Shown here: positions 9,768-19,991 of the stretch, one piece after another
Numbering within the stretch: the first letter of the stretch is position 1
Layout of the letters: each line of letters begins with the position of its first letter
Origin: Ruminococcus sp. YE282
Lineage (GTDB): Bacteria > Bacillota > Clostridia > Oscillospirales > Acutalibacteraceae
Assembly: GCA_900101355.1 (NCBI GenBank)
Contig: FMUV01000004.1
Span: 46,343 to 110,342 of the forward strand
Reading direction: 5' to 3'
DNA length: 64,000 bases
The notes under the pieces: model-generated
What the model was told of the DNA's origin: nothing
Databases searched by the model: none
What the model saw: only the letters and a program-made list of their open reading frames with translations
Made by a program: the position numbers and the translations under genes

Positions 9768-11112
9768 GTCAAAAACCATAAGTTTTTCATATGCTCTTGT
9801 AATAACCGCAATCGTAGTTGTGCTTTCATTTATATGCACCTGCTTTGCCGTAAGCTCCGCTTCAAACAGTTCACAGGCTGACCTTAACGCTGCATTAAGC
9901 TACGCTGATGACAAAGTTAAAGATTTTAATTCTCAGGAATCTAAAATTAAATTTGATTTTGCCGACAAAATTTATTCAAAAGCAAATGCGGTAGCTTTAC
10001 TGTACAGCAAAGACACAACTGATGAAGATTTGCAGAAAATCACAAGAGATTTGTATATTGATTCGGTAGTTATTGTTGACAGCAACAACAACTGCGTAGC
10101 TTCATACCCGGAAGACTACAAGGGTAAGAACATAAAGAAAACAGATGATTATGCATCATTTTCAAAAATCGTAAAGGGTATGGCTGTTAAACTTATGAGC
10201 GAACCTGTTCTTGCCGAGGACAGCAGCAATGAATATTCATTGCTTGCAGGCGTTCCGCAGAGCGACGGAACAGGCGCAGTTATTATCGGAATTACCACTG
10301 ATGATTATGCAAACGTAAACGGTGCCAACCTTGCCGAAAATTGCGGAAGAAACGTTATAATAGCAAAAGATGGAGAGATTATAAGCTCTACCTTCGGTTC
10401 TGAAAAGAAAGCCAAGCTCGAAGACCTCGGCATAAACGACAGCGACCTTTCAAAAGACAGCTTTAATTTGAATTATGACGGCAACAGCTATCTTTGCAAA
10501 ACATCCGTTCAGGGAGATTACACAATTATTTGCGCTTCACAGCAAAGTTCTTCTGCCGCTGTTTGGGTAATTCTTATTATTGAAATAGTTTTACTTTTGT
10601 GTGCAGCCGTTATGTTTGCGTTAAGTCCGAAATTCTCAGAATTTTTTTCTAACTTTTTCGATATAAAGTTTTGGAAATTTATCCTTGTGGGCATTATCAA
10701 TACATTGGTAGGAAACGGACTCCAGTTTGTATTCTACGCCTGCTTTGGCTGGGACAAGTTCCAGTGGGGCGTTTGGCTTGCGTCTGCACTCGGATATTTA
10801 ATCGGAAGCATTGTAAGCTACTTCCTCAATAAATACTTTACCTTTAAGAATAAAGAAAAGGGCTGGAAACCGATTGCACGCTTTGCACTCAACATTGCAA
10901 TTTGCTATGCGATTGCATACGGAATTGCAATTCCTGTTACAAAGTGGATTTGCGTTGCAAACAGCTTTACAATGTTTGGTTTAAGACCGGAAGTATTTGC
11001 AGACTACGCTTCGATGCTTATCGGCGCTTGCCTGTTTGTTGCAACAAACTATATCGGTCAAAGATTCTTTGCTTTCCGTGAAAAGAAAACCGACAGCAAC
11101 GAGACAAAGTAA
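9757..11112 (+). CDS. Sensor-domain/GtrA fusion, putative glycolipid flippase
   Basis: A 451-residue protein with an unusual layout. An N-terminal membrane helix (about residues 8-32) is followed by about 240 extracytoplasmic residues, a second helix (VWVILIIEIVLLLCAAVMFAL), and a C-terminal four-helix GtrA/GtcA domain starting WKFILVGIINTLVGNGLQF and including SYFLNKYFTFKNKEKGW. GtrA-type proteins are thought to flip lipid-linked sugars. The outer part (DLYIDSVVIVDSNNNCVASY, then a second AVIIGITTDDYAN unit) resembles double Cache/PAS-like ligand sensors, which is my inference. The ATG at 9757 overlaps the GT2 gene by 11 bases and has AAGGAAG upstream. A hairpin terminator follows. GtcA-type flippases normally consist of the GtrA domain alone. 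Confidence 0.85.
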   Translation: MKNKSKTISFSYALVITAIVVVLSFICTCFAVSSASNSSQADLNAALSYADDKVKDFNSQESKIKFDFADKIYSKANAVALLYSKDTTDEDLQKITRDLYIDSVVIVDSNNNCVASYPEDYKGKNIKKTDDYASFSKIVKGMAVKLMSEPVLAEDSSNEYSLLAGVPQSDGTGAVIIGITTDDYANVNGANLAENCGRNVIIAKDGEIISSTFGSEKKAKLEDLGINDSDLSKDSFNLNYDGNSYLCKTSVQGDYTIICASQQSSSAAVWVILIIEIVLLLCAAVMFALSPKFSEFFSNFFDIKFWKFILVGIINTLVGNGLQFVFYACFGWDKFQWGVWLASALGYLIGSIVSYFLNKYFTFKNKEKGWKPIARFALNIAICYAIAYGIAIPVTKWICVANSFTMFGLRPEVFADYASMLIGACLFVATNYIGQRFFAFREKKTDSNETK

Positions 11113-11130
11113 ATTTAAGACTTTAGTATT

Positions 11131-11156
11131 AGGGACGATGAAAATCGTCCCTTTTG
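11131..11156 (+). terminator. Terminator after the sensor-GtrA gene
   Basis: 8-bp perfect stem GGGACGAT / ATCGTCCC with a GAAA tetraloop and a following TTTTGTT, 19 bases after the stop codon. Confidence 0.85.
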
Positions 11157-11321
11157 TTAATTGCAATATAGACAGACAATATAATAAAAATCGGCTGTAA
11201 AAACAGTTAACTATTCCGAGATAAATTAAGTAGCTTGAGCAAAATTATTTTGACTGAAAACAGCAGGAAAAAAAGCGTTAAAATCAGCGTTTTCTCAAAG
11301 TTATCCTAAAAGTCAAAGCCC

Positions 11322-11350
11322 TTGCATTTTTGCTTGTAATAATGTATAAT
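11322..11350 (+). promoter_or_regulatory. dnaA promoter
   Basis: TTGCAT (11322-11327), 17-base spacer, perfect TATAAT (11345-11350); predicted leader of about 100 bases before dnaA. The rest of 11157-11455 is AT-rich and shows no gene. A near-match to a DnaA box, TTATCCTAA, lies at about 11311 but differs from TTATNCACA at two positions. Confidence 0.7.
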
Positions 11351-11455
11351 GATTAAGAATGGTATTTTAGGCTTTGATGGTATATTTCAGGGGTAATGAA
11401 TACGACAAAAAACGGTATAAGGATTACTATATATCGGGTATAGGAAGGGAAAAAT

Positions 11456-12781
11456 ATGGATTCTTTTGAGGACGCATGGGAGCTTATCTGCTCGTATTGT
11501 CAGACAAAAATCACAGACGTAGCATACAATACATGGATAAGCAGAATAAAACCCCTAAAACTTGACTTTGAGAGCAACACGGCATATCTTATTGTACCAA
11601 ACGACTTTCATCGTCAGACTATAACACGTTGTTATATTCCGCTTTTAAACGAGGCTTTTGAGGCGATTTTTGACAATAAATTTAATATTGCACTGCAAAC
11701 TCCGGACGAAACAGGTTCCGTTGAGGTAAAGCAGCCGAAAATCGAAGACGAAAGCACAGACACAAATTACGAATATACATTTGAGAACTTTATTGTCGGC
11801 TCGTCAAATAAATTTGCACATGCGGCTTGTCTTGCGGTTGCGACAAATCCCGCAAGAGCGTATAACCCGCTGTTCCTTTACGGTAACTCGGGACTCGGAA
11901 AGACTCACCTGCTGTATGCTATCGGAAACGAAATCAAGAAAAATGACCCGTCAAAGGTTATTTGTTACATAAAGGGTGACGACTTCACAAATGAGTTGAT
12001 TGAATCACTGCGTTTGGCAAAAATGAGCGAGTTCAGGCATAAGTACAGACAGACCGATATTTTGCTCGTTGACGACGTTCAGTTTATCGGAGGTAAGGAA
12101 AGTACACAGGAAGAGTTCTTCCATACGTTCAATGCGCTTTATGACGCAAAAAAGCAAATTGTACTTACATCAGACCGACCGCCTAAGGAGATTAAAACTC
12201 TTGACGACCGACTTCGTTCACGATTTGAACAGGACTTGATTGCCGACATTCAGCCGCCGGACATTGAAACAAGAATAGCAATTATAAAGCGTAAGGCTGA
12301 AATTGACGGAATTGATTTGTCAAACGAGGTATGCGAATATATCGCTTCAAAAATCAAGTCAAATATTCGTCAGCTTGAGGGAACCGTTAAAAAGCTAAAA
12401 GCAAAATCCCTTTTGAATAATGAAAAACCGAATATTTCCGCTGCTCAGGAGGTTATTGCCGATATTCTCAATAACGACGTTCCGCCTGAAGTTACAGTGG
12501 AAAGAATTATTGACGAGGTTGCAAGAACATACGGCGTTTCTGCTGAGGAAATTCGTTCTCAGAAAAACAGAAGCGCAAATATCAGCAACGCGCGCCATAT
12601 TGCGATTTACATTACAAGAGAGATGACAACACTTTCTATGGTTGCAATCGGCGAAGAGTTTGGTAAAAGACACTACTCAACAATTATATATACATTGCAA
12701 AAGGTTCAGAAGATGATGAACCAAGACCAAAAGGTTAAGGAATTGATTGAGGATACAATCAAAAATATCAGAGACAGATAG
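11456..12781 (+). CDS. dnaA: Chromosomal replication initiator protein DnaA
   Basis: DnaA binds and melts the origin and loads the helicase. All four domains are visible in 441 residues: N-terminal helicase-loader domain (DAWELICSYCQTKI), a short linker, the AAA+ ATPase with Walker A GNSGLGKTHLLYAIG, Walker B ILLVDDVQFIGGK, and sensor/box VII residues around LDDRLRSRFEQDL. The C-terminal DNA-binding domain carries the signature ARHIAIYITREM followed by HYSTIIYTLQKV. The ATG follows GGAAGGG. The gene heads the classic Bacillota origin cluster. The DNA-binding helix-turn-helix is ordinary, so the lack of obvious consensus DnaA boxes nearby is notable. Confidence 0.98.
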   Translation: MDSFEDAWELICSYCQTKITDVAYNTWISRIKPLKLDFESNTAYLIVPNDFHRQTITRCYIPLLNEAFEAIFDNKFNIALQTPDETGSVEVKQPKIEDESTDTNYEYTFENFIVGSSNKFAHAACLAVATNPARAYNPLFLYGNSGLGKTHLLYAIGNEIKKNDPSKVICYIKGDDFTNELIESLRLAKMSEFRHKYRQTDILLVDDVQFIGGKESTQEEFFHTFNALYDAKKQIVLTSDRPPKEIKTLDDRLRSRFEQDLIADIQPPDIETRIAIIKRKAEIDGIDLSNEVCEYIASKIKSNIRQLEGTVKKLKAKSLLNNEKPNISAAQEVIADILNNDVPPEVTVERIIDEVARTYGVSAEEIRSQKNRSANISNARHIAIYITREMTTLSMVAIGEEFGKRHYSTIIYTLQKVQKMMNQDQKVKELIEDTIKNIRDR

Positions 12782-13007
12782 TCAATATGTGATTTATCGG
12801 TATTTGAAAAATAAATCAGAAACTGTTATCTGCAATGCGATAATTAATAAACCGCTGTAAGCCTACGGAACGGTACAAAATTCGTTCTGTATGGTTGACA
12901 TTATATATAAGTATATAAATTAAACCACGCACAGTAGATTTAATTGAATTTGTTTTTCTAAAAACTATCTATGATGTGCCAAAAGACGTATAAAAAAAGT
13001 TACTTTA

Positions 13008-13235
13008 AGATGAATGGAAGACACGGGACACCATTGGTTTTTGATAAATCAGACCGTCTACACGTGCCAAAAACGTGCTAAAAAGTTATTTTCAGATGAA
13101 TGGAAGACACGGGACACTATTGGTTTTTAATAAAACAGACTGTCTACACGTGCCAAAAAGCTATTTTCAGATGAATGAAAGACACGGGACACCATTGTTT
13201 TTTGATAAATCAAACTGTCTGCCCGTGCCAAAAAA
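13008..13235. repeat. Three tandem copies of an imperfect-palindrome unit in oriC
   Basis: Copies start at 13008, 13094 and 13169 (units of 86 and 75 bases, the third about 67). A partial tail copy (GTGCCAAAA) lies upstream near 12976. Each unit reads AGATGAATGGAAGACACGGG, then a T-rich stretch, GATAAATCA and a GTGCCAAAA end. In copy 3 the outer CACGGG pairs with CCCGTG and the inner TTTGAT with ATCAAA, so each unit could form a cruciform or hairpin. Confidence 0.8.
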
Positions 13236-13266
13236 TTAACATTTTAATTAACATTAACTTAACATT
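13236..13266. repeat. TTAACATT triplet, candidate DNA unwinding element
   Basis: TTAACATT occurs at 13236, 13248 and 13259, 11-12 bases apart, followed by an inverted ATGTTAA near 13278. The stretch is almost entirely A/T. Confidence 0.5.
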
Positions 13267-13454
13267 TACTAACCCGATGTTAAAAGTTGAAATTTGTTGA
13301 AAATAATCTAACAAAAATAAACAAAACACAATTTTAAGATGTGGACGTGTTTTGCCAGAGTACAAGCCGTTTAAAAGGGTTTTACTACATATTAACATCC
13401 CCTACTACGACTACGGAAAAAATAAAGATATATAGAAGAGAGGTTTTCACTGCC

Positions 13455-14561
13455 GTGAAATTTTCGTGTTTAAGAACCGACATAGTAAACGCAATTTCAA
13501 ATGTTTCGAGAGCAGTATCTTCAAAAGCTGCCATTCCCGCACTTGAGGGTGTGCTGATTAAAGGATACGGCGAAAAGCTAAATATTTCGGGATATGACCT
13601 TGAAATCGGTATGACAACTGACATTGACGCCACTATACAAAGCGAAGGCGAGTTTGTTATTAAGGCAAAGCTTATTTTGGATATTGTACGTAAAATGCCG
13701 GAAGAAGTTGTGTTCATTGAAACTGACGAAAAAATGGTTGTAAATATCAAATCAGGTAACGTTGACTTTAACGTTGTCGGTATGTCGTCGGTTGAATATC
13801 CGGATTTACCGTCTTTTGAAAAGACCGACTCAATTACAATCAACGCCAAAGTTCTGCGTGATATGATAAGACAAACAGTGTATGCGGTAAGCGATAATAC
13901 GGCAAAGCCGATTTATACAGGTTCATTGTTTGAAATTGAAGACGGAGTATTCAAAATCGTAGCCATTGACGGTTACAGAATGGCTATCAGAAGTGAAAAC
14001 GTTGACTCTCAGAGCAAAAACAGATTTGTTGTTCCGGGGAAAACCCAGCTTGAGGTGCTTAAGCTTTTAAATGACGACGAAGAAAATGCCGAGATAATTA
14101 TCGGTCAGCGCCACATTGCTTTTCAAATCAACAGCTACCGCGTAATTTCAAGGCTGATAGAAGGCACATTCCTTGATTACAAAACCACTATTCCAAGCGA
14201 CACAAAAACCGAGCTTGTTATTTCGACAAGAAGTATGATTGCCTCTGTTGAGAGAATGGCTTTGCTTAATAACGAGAGGGTTCAGAGTCCTGTAAGATGT
14301 AAATTTGCCGACGACGAAATCAAACTTTCATGCGCTTCGGCACTTGGCAGGGCAAACGACGAAATCTCGGTTCAGATAATCGGAGACGACGTTGAAATCG
14401 GATTTAATAACCGTTATATGCTTGAGGCACTCAAAAATACCGATACCGACGAAATCAAAATGATTTTGAACGGTCCTGTTGCGCCGATTATTATAAAACC
14501 GGTAAAGGGCGACAGCTTTTTGAGCATTGTTGTACCGATGAGGCTTGCAAATGAAAATTGA
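13455..14561 (+). CDS. dnaN: DNA polymerase III sliding clamp (beta subunit)
   Basis: The ring clamp that tethers DNA polymerase III and other repair and replication factors to DNA. The 368-residue length is normal for the family, with three clamp-fold repeats. Recognisable parts are [21 protein letters not shown] at the N-terminus, [11 protein letters not shown] in domain 2, and the C-terminal peptide-binding pocket segment [21 protein letters not shown]. The start is a GTG giving [14 protein letters not shown], preceded by AGAGAGG; a longer open frame upstream is not conserved sequence. It overlaps the S4-domain gene by 11 bases, implying translational coupling. Confidence 0.97.
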   Translation: MKFSCLRTDIVNAISNVSRAVSSKAAIPALEGVLIKGYGEKLNISGYDLEIGMTTDIDATIQSEGEFVIKAKLILDIVRKMPEEVVFIETDEKMVVNIKSGNVDFNVVGMSSVEYPDLPSFEKTDSITINAKVLRDMIRQTVYAVSDNTAKPIYTGSLFEIEDGVFKIVAIDGYRMAIRSENVDSQSKNRFVVPGKTQLEVLKLLNDDEENAEIIIGQRHIAFQINSYRVISRLIEGTFLDYKTTIPSDTKTELVISTRSMIASVERMALLNNERVQSPVRCKFADDEIKLSCASALGRANDEISVQIIGDDVEIGFNNRYMLEALKNTDTDEIKMILNGPVAPIIIKPVKGDSFLSIVVPMRLANEN

Positions 14562-14763
14562 TAGGATAAAAATTGACTCCGAATACATAAAACTTCAGGA
14601 TTTGATGAAGTTTTGCGGTTTGGTGGGAACAGGCGGAGAAGCCAAAATTGTTATTCAGAACGGTGAGGTTAAAGTAAACGGCGAGGTCTGCACAATGAGA
14701 GGCAAAAAGCTGAGAGCAGGCGACAAGGTTGAATTTGACGGAACCGAAATTATTGTTGAATAG
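14551..14763 (+). CDS. yaaA: S4-domain RNA-binding protein YaaA/RlbA
   Basis: A 70-residue S4-domain protein found between dnaN and recF in most Bacillota. The S4 fold is visible in [21 protein letters not shown], then a [10 protein letters not shown] strand pair and a final [11 protein letters not shown] strand. In B. subtilis it is linked to large ribosomal subunit assembly. The ATG lies inside the dnaN 3' end (ATGAAAATTGA overlap). An in-frame TTG two codons upstream is possible, but the ATG matches relatives better. Confidence 0.93.
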   Translation: MKIDRIKIDSEYIKLQDLMKFCGLVGTGGEAKIVIQNGEVKVNGEVCTMRGKKLRAGDKVEFDGTEIIVE

Positions 14764-14782
14764 TCGGGATTGATTTGAAAAA

Positions 14783-15913
14783 TTGAAAGTAATTGCACTT
14801 AAATTTGAAAATTTCAGAAATCTAAAGAACGACATAATCACGCCCTGCGACGGAGTTAATATAATCTACGGCAACAACGCCCAGGGCAAAACGAATATTA
14901 TCGAGGCACTTTGGTTTTTTTGCGGCGGACATTCGTTTCGCAGCGCAAAAGACAACGAAGTAATTTGCTTTGATAAGCCAAACTCAAAAATTGAAATGAG
15001 ATTTTTCGGTCAGGGACGAGAGCAAACCGCAAAAATAGTGTTTCTTTCAAACAAAAAGCAGGTTGAAATTAACGGAATAGAAAGGACTTCGGCTTCTGCG
15101 CTGATAGAGAAGTTCAATGCCGTGGTATTTTCACCCGAGCATTTGAATTTGATTAAGAGAGGACCGTCCGAACGCCGAAAATTCATTGACAGCGCAATTT
15201 GCAGGGAAAAACTCAAGAATGCGGTGATTTTGTCAAAATTCAACCGTATTCTTGTCCAAAGAAATTCTCTGCTAAAAGATATTTATAAGCGTCCTGCTCT
15301 TGAGGACACACTTGAGGTGTGGGACGAACCGCTTATAAAATACGGCTCAATGCTGATTGCACAAAGGCTTGAGTATGTTAAGATGCTTAGCAAGAGAGCC
15401 AAATTTTATCACAGCGGAATTTCAAAAAATAAAGAGGAATTAAATATACGCTATGTTTCATCGGCTCAGATTACGCTTGAAGATGACTTTGAAACAATAG
15501 AGAAAAAACTCAGAGAGAAATTTTCTGAAAATAAAAGAGACGACATACGAACGGGCGTGACCAATGCCGGTCCGCACCGTGATGATATAGAAATACTGAT
15601 TAACGGCAAAAACGCAAAGTCATTTGCTTCTCAGGGGCAGCAGAGGAGCGCTGTTTTGTCGCTGAAACTTGCGGAAGCGTCCGTTCTCAAAGAAAAAATG
15701 GGCGAAGAGCCTGTTATTTTGCTGGACGACGTGCTGTCCGAGATTGACAACAAACGCCAGGATTTTTTGCTTAACGAAATCAAGGATTGCCAGGTGTTTA
15801 TAACCTGCTGCGAAAAATCCAATAAAGAACAGCTCAAAGAGGGCAAAATTTTTCAGGTTGAAAACGGAGAAGTTACTGATGTATCTGCACTTGGGACAAG
15901 ACACGGTGATTGA
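14783..15913 (+). CDS. recF: DNA replication and repair protein RecF
   Basis: RecF is an ABC/SMC-type ATPase that helps load RecA at gapped DNA. In 376 residues it shows the N-terminal FENFRNL, Walker A IYGNNAQGKTNIIEAL, the central RRKFIDSAIC segment, signature FASQGQQRSAVLSLKLAEA, and Walker B PVILLDDVLSEID. The start codon is TTG (giving MKVIALKFENFRN), the only candidate that keeps the conserved N-terminus; the ribosome site is weak. The 3' end overlaps remB by 35 bases. Confidence 0.96.
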   Translation: MKVIALKFENFRNLKNDIITPCDGVNIIYGNNAQGKTNIIEALWFFCGGHSFRSAKDNEVICFDKPNSKIEMRFFGQGREQTAKIVFLSNKKQVEINGIERTSASALIEKFNAVVFSPEHLNLIKRGPSERRKFIDSAICREKLKNAVILSKFNRILVQRNSLLKDIYKRPALEDTLEVWDEPLIKYGSMLIAQRLEYVKMLSKRAKFYHSGISKNKEELNIRYVSSAQITLEDDFETIEKKLREKFSENKRDDIRTGVTNAGPHRDDIEILINGKNAKSFASQGQQRSAVLSLKLAEASVLKEKMGEEPVILLDDVLSEIDNKRQDFLLNEIKDCQVFITCCEKSNKEQLKEGKIFQVENGEVTDVSALGTRHGD

Positions 15914-16127
15914 AAGCGAAAGCATTATTGCAATGTTTGATATTGACGCCTGCACCGTATCCAAAAAAACAAGGGATTTTCTTACAATCGCCGAGCAGTC
16001 GGGGCAGGTTGTGAATGTGTCTTATGAACTTCCGAAATCGTTTGTTGTGTGCCGAAAGGACGGCAAAACCGTTGTGTATATCAGCCAGCTTGCGACAAAA
16101 ACTCTGTCAAGACGTCAGACACTTTGA
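15879..16127 (+). CDS. remB: Extracellular-matrix regulator RemB (DUF370)
   Basis: An 82-residue DUF370 protein. RemB (YaaB) sits beside recF in Bacillota and is related to RemA, a DNA-binding regulator of matrix genes. The N-terminus MYLHLGQDTVIESESIIAMF and the middle block DACTVSKKTRDFL are typical. The ATG at 15879 has GGAGA eight bases upstream and lies inside the end of recF; longer upstream frames are non-conserved. Confidence 0.88.
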   Translation: MYLHLGQDTVIESESIIAMFDIDACTVSKKTRDFLTIAEQSGQVVNVSYELPKSFVVCRKDGKTVVYISQLATKTLSRRQTL

Positions 16128-16187
16128 GTTTTATTGCAGTAAAATTTATTGAACGATATCTTTTGACTTTAAAATCGAGGTATGAAT

Positions 16188-16973
16188 ATGACAAAAAAGA
16201 GATGCCCGTATTGCGGAAAAAGAATTTCATACACCGCTTCATTTTCAAACAGGAGAAATGCAGAATACGTTTGTCCGAGGTGCGGCAAAGAAAGCAAGGT
16301 AAGAATCAAAAGCTCAATTTTGATTGTGTTTGCCGTGTTTGCATTAATTGCAATTGCAATTATGGTTGTGTGGAGCGTTTTGGGTTTTTCAAATAATCCG
16401 CTGGGAATTGCATTTGTGGCTTTGCCTCTGATTATCTTTGTATTCTTAACGCCTAAGTTTGTTTATTATGAGCCACTCAAGAAATACAAAAAGTCTATGG
16501 AAGCCAAAAAGGCGGGAATTGCCTACTCTGACAATCTGCTGATTTCGGATTTTAAGGAAGAACCTTTCAGAGGCCGCAGTGCTCAGGATAACGGACAGTT
16601 CCAGATAAACGCCGATGTCTTTAATAAAATCAGAGCCGAAAGAAATGCGGCTCGGGAACAGCTTGGCAAGGATGACATCAGCTCAAATACACAAAGAGAT
16701 GAAATTTCTGATACAAAACCTGTAAACACCAATAATGTGCAAAATATTCACAATAAAAACGGACAGCAAAGTGACGGTTATGTTCATTTAATTGACAATG
16801 TCAGCGAGAATCATTCTTATGACAATGTTCCGCTAAAAAAGATTCATTCCGAGAATGTTCACAGCGCAAGCCGTTCGCGTCATTATATTCCCGACAGTGA
16901 CAGCGAAACCGACGAAAAACCAAAGCAGCAAAAGCCCAGCGGCAACAGATATTCTTCAAACAGAAGGTTTTAA
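16188..16973 (+). CDS. Zinc-ribbon membrane protein with long hydrophilic tail
   Basis: A 261-residue protein of unknown function. Residues 1-40 form a zinc ribbon with two CxxC pairs 19 residues apart (CPYC...CPRCGK). Two membrane helices follow (SSILIVFAVFALIAIAIMVV and GIAFVALPLIIFVFL), then about 170 hydrophilic, low-complexity residues rich in N, D, S and K ending SSNRRF. The ATG at 16188 is 7 bases after GAGG; one at 16182 is too close. The next gene encodes a paralogous zinc ribbon (shared RNAE-x-C-x2-CGK pattern), so the two probably arose by duplication. Position between remB and gyrB suggests co-transcription with origin genes. Confidence 0.75.
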   Translation: MTKKRCPYCGKRISYTASFSNRRNAEYVCPRCGKESKVRIKSSILIVFAVFALIAIAIMVVWSVLGFSNNPLGIAFVALPLIIFVFLTPKFVYYEPLKKYKKSMEAKKAGIAYSDNLLISDFKEEPFRGRSAQDNGQFQINADVFNKIRAERNAAREQLGKDDISSNTQRDEISDTKPVNTNNVQNIHNKNGQQSDGYVHLIDNVSENHSYDNVPLKKIHSENVHSASRSRHYIPDSDSETDEKPKQQKPSGNRYSSNRRF

Positions 16974-16976
16974 GCT

Positions 16977-17279
16977 ATGATTAAATTGCCGGTATGTCCG
17001 CATTGCCACACGATTTTTAGGTATGGCGATGTAAAAAGAATTATGTACAAAAGAAACGCAGAATGTTACCACTGCGGCAAAAAATTCAAGGTATCACGAG
17101 TAAAATTTTTGCTTTTGTTATTGATGATTGCATTAGTTGCTGCAATCATTGACGCTTTTGAGCTATGGATAATAGCTTCAATCAGCTTTTGGACCTTGCT
17201 TGTGACAAATATTGCAGTTGTTGTTGCAGGAATTTTAGTTATGCCGTTTTTTGTAAGATTTTGCGTGATTGATAAATAA
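16977..17279 (+). CDS. Small zinc-ribbon membrane protein (CxxC-19-CxxC)
   Basis: 100 residues: an N-terminal zinc ribbon (CPHC, 19 residues, CYHCGKKFKV) followed by two membrane helices (FLLLLLMIALVAAIIDAF and a VTNIAVVVAGILVMPFFV segment). The CxxC spacing resembles the TIGR04104-type cxxc_20_cxxc proteins of Bacillota, whose function is unknown. Its ribbon matches that of the preceding gene, which ends three bases before this ATG. An RNA-, DNA- or redox-related membrane role would be speculation. Confidence 0.75.
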   Translation: MIKLPVCPHCHTIFRYGDVKRIMYKRNAECYHCGKKFKVSRVKFLLLLLMIALVAAIIDAFELWIIASISFWTLLVTNIAVVVAGILVMPFFVRFCVIDK

Positions 17280-17361
17280 CTTATTGAGAGCATTTTTATA
17301 TTTCATCCGCCGATAAAGAGTAATGATAACACCGTAGGGACAAATTCTTTTGCCCGATTAG

Positions 17362-19404
<2,043 letters not shown>

Positions 19405-19452
19405 TTATATTCTTAACTGCACAGCGCAGATAATCAAAAAGGAGGTTACATT

Positions 19453-19887
19453 ATGCATTCAAGAACAAAATTAACGGTTCGCTATGCCGAAACCGACCAA
19501 ATGAAAATTGCTCATCATTCAAATTATCCGATATGGTATGAAATGGGCAGAGCCGATTATATCAAAATGTTCGGCACTAATTACAAAGATATGGAAAAAT
19601 CAGGCATTATAACGCCTCTTGTAAATCTCAACTGTCACTACGGGCTTCCGGCTCTTTATGACGATGAGCTTATTATCCGCACTTGGTGCACAATGATGAC
19701 CGCCGCAAGGATTGAGTTTTCATACTCTGTTAAAAGGATAAACAAGGACGGAACAGAAACCGAGCTTGGCTACGGTTCGACTCAGCACGCGTTTGTTGAC
19801 GCAAAAACTTTCAAGCCGTGCAACGTCAAAAAGCGTTTGCCTGAGCTTTATGAAAAGATAAATCAGAATATTAAGTATTTTGAATAA
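19453..19887 (+). CDS. YbgC-type acyl-CoA thioesterase (hotdog fold)
   Basis: A 144-residue 4HBT-family hotdog protein, likely hydrolysing acyl-CoA or a related thioester in the cytoplasm. The N-terminal active-site motif RYAETDQMKIAHHSNY, with the catalytic aspartate, followed by PIWYEMGRADYIK, is diagnostic. AAGGAGG precedes the ATG. It lies between gyrB and gyrA, an insertion that interrupts the usual gyrB-gyrA order. I see nothing linking it to DNA topology, and substrate identity is open. Confidence 0.88.
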   Translation: MHSRTKLTVRYAETDQMKIAHHSNYPIWYEMGRADYIKMFGTNYKDMEKSGIITPLVNLNCHYGLPALYDDELIIRTWCTMMTAARIEFSYSVKRINKDGTETELGYGSTQHAFVDAKTFKPCNVKKRLPELYEKINQNIKYFE

Positions 19888-19991
19888 AATGGCATATTTT
19901 ATTATTTTTTAATATACAGGATAACAAAGTTGTCATTAAAAGGATATTTACCGCGCAATTTCGTTGAGCATATATGAAAAAGAGGTAAAAA

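Larger units (their letters stand above)
12782..13454. other. Putative replication origin (oriC), dnaA-dnaN intergenic region
   Basis: This 673-base non-coding gap between dnaA and dnaN is where many Bacillota place oriC. It holds an 86/75-bp tandem repeat (about 13008-13235) and then three AT-rich TTAACATT repeats (13236-13266) at roughly helical-turn spacing, resembling an unwinding element. I see no exact TTATNCACA box; the nearest forms are TTATCTGCA (about 12827) and TGTGATTTA (about 12787). The origin assignment rests on gene context and AT-rich repeats. Confidence 0.6.

Noticed and set aside
12961-13240. Possible CRISPR-like array between dnaA and dnaN
   Set aside because: The repeated units are 67-86 bases long and contiguous, without short repeats separated by unique spacers, and no cas genes are near.
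13385-13849. 154-codon minus-strand open frame at the start of dnaN
   Set aside because: Antisense to conserved dnaN sequence.
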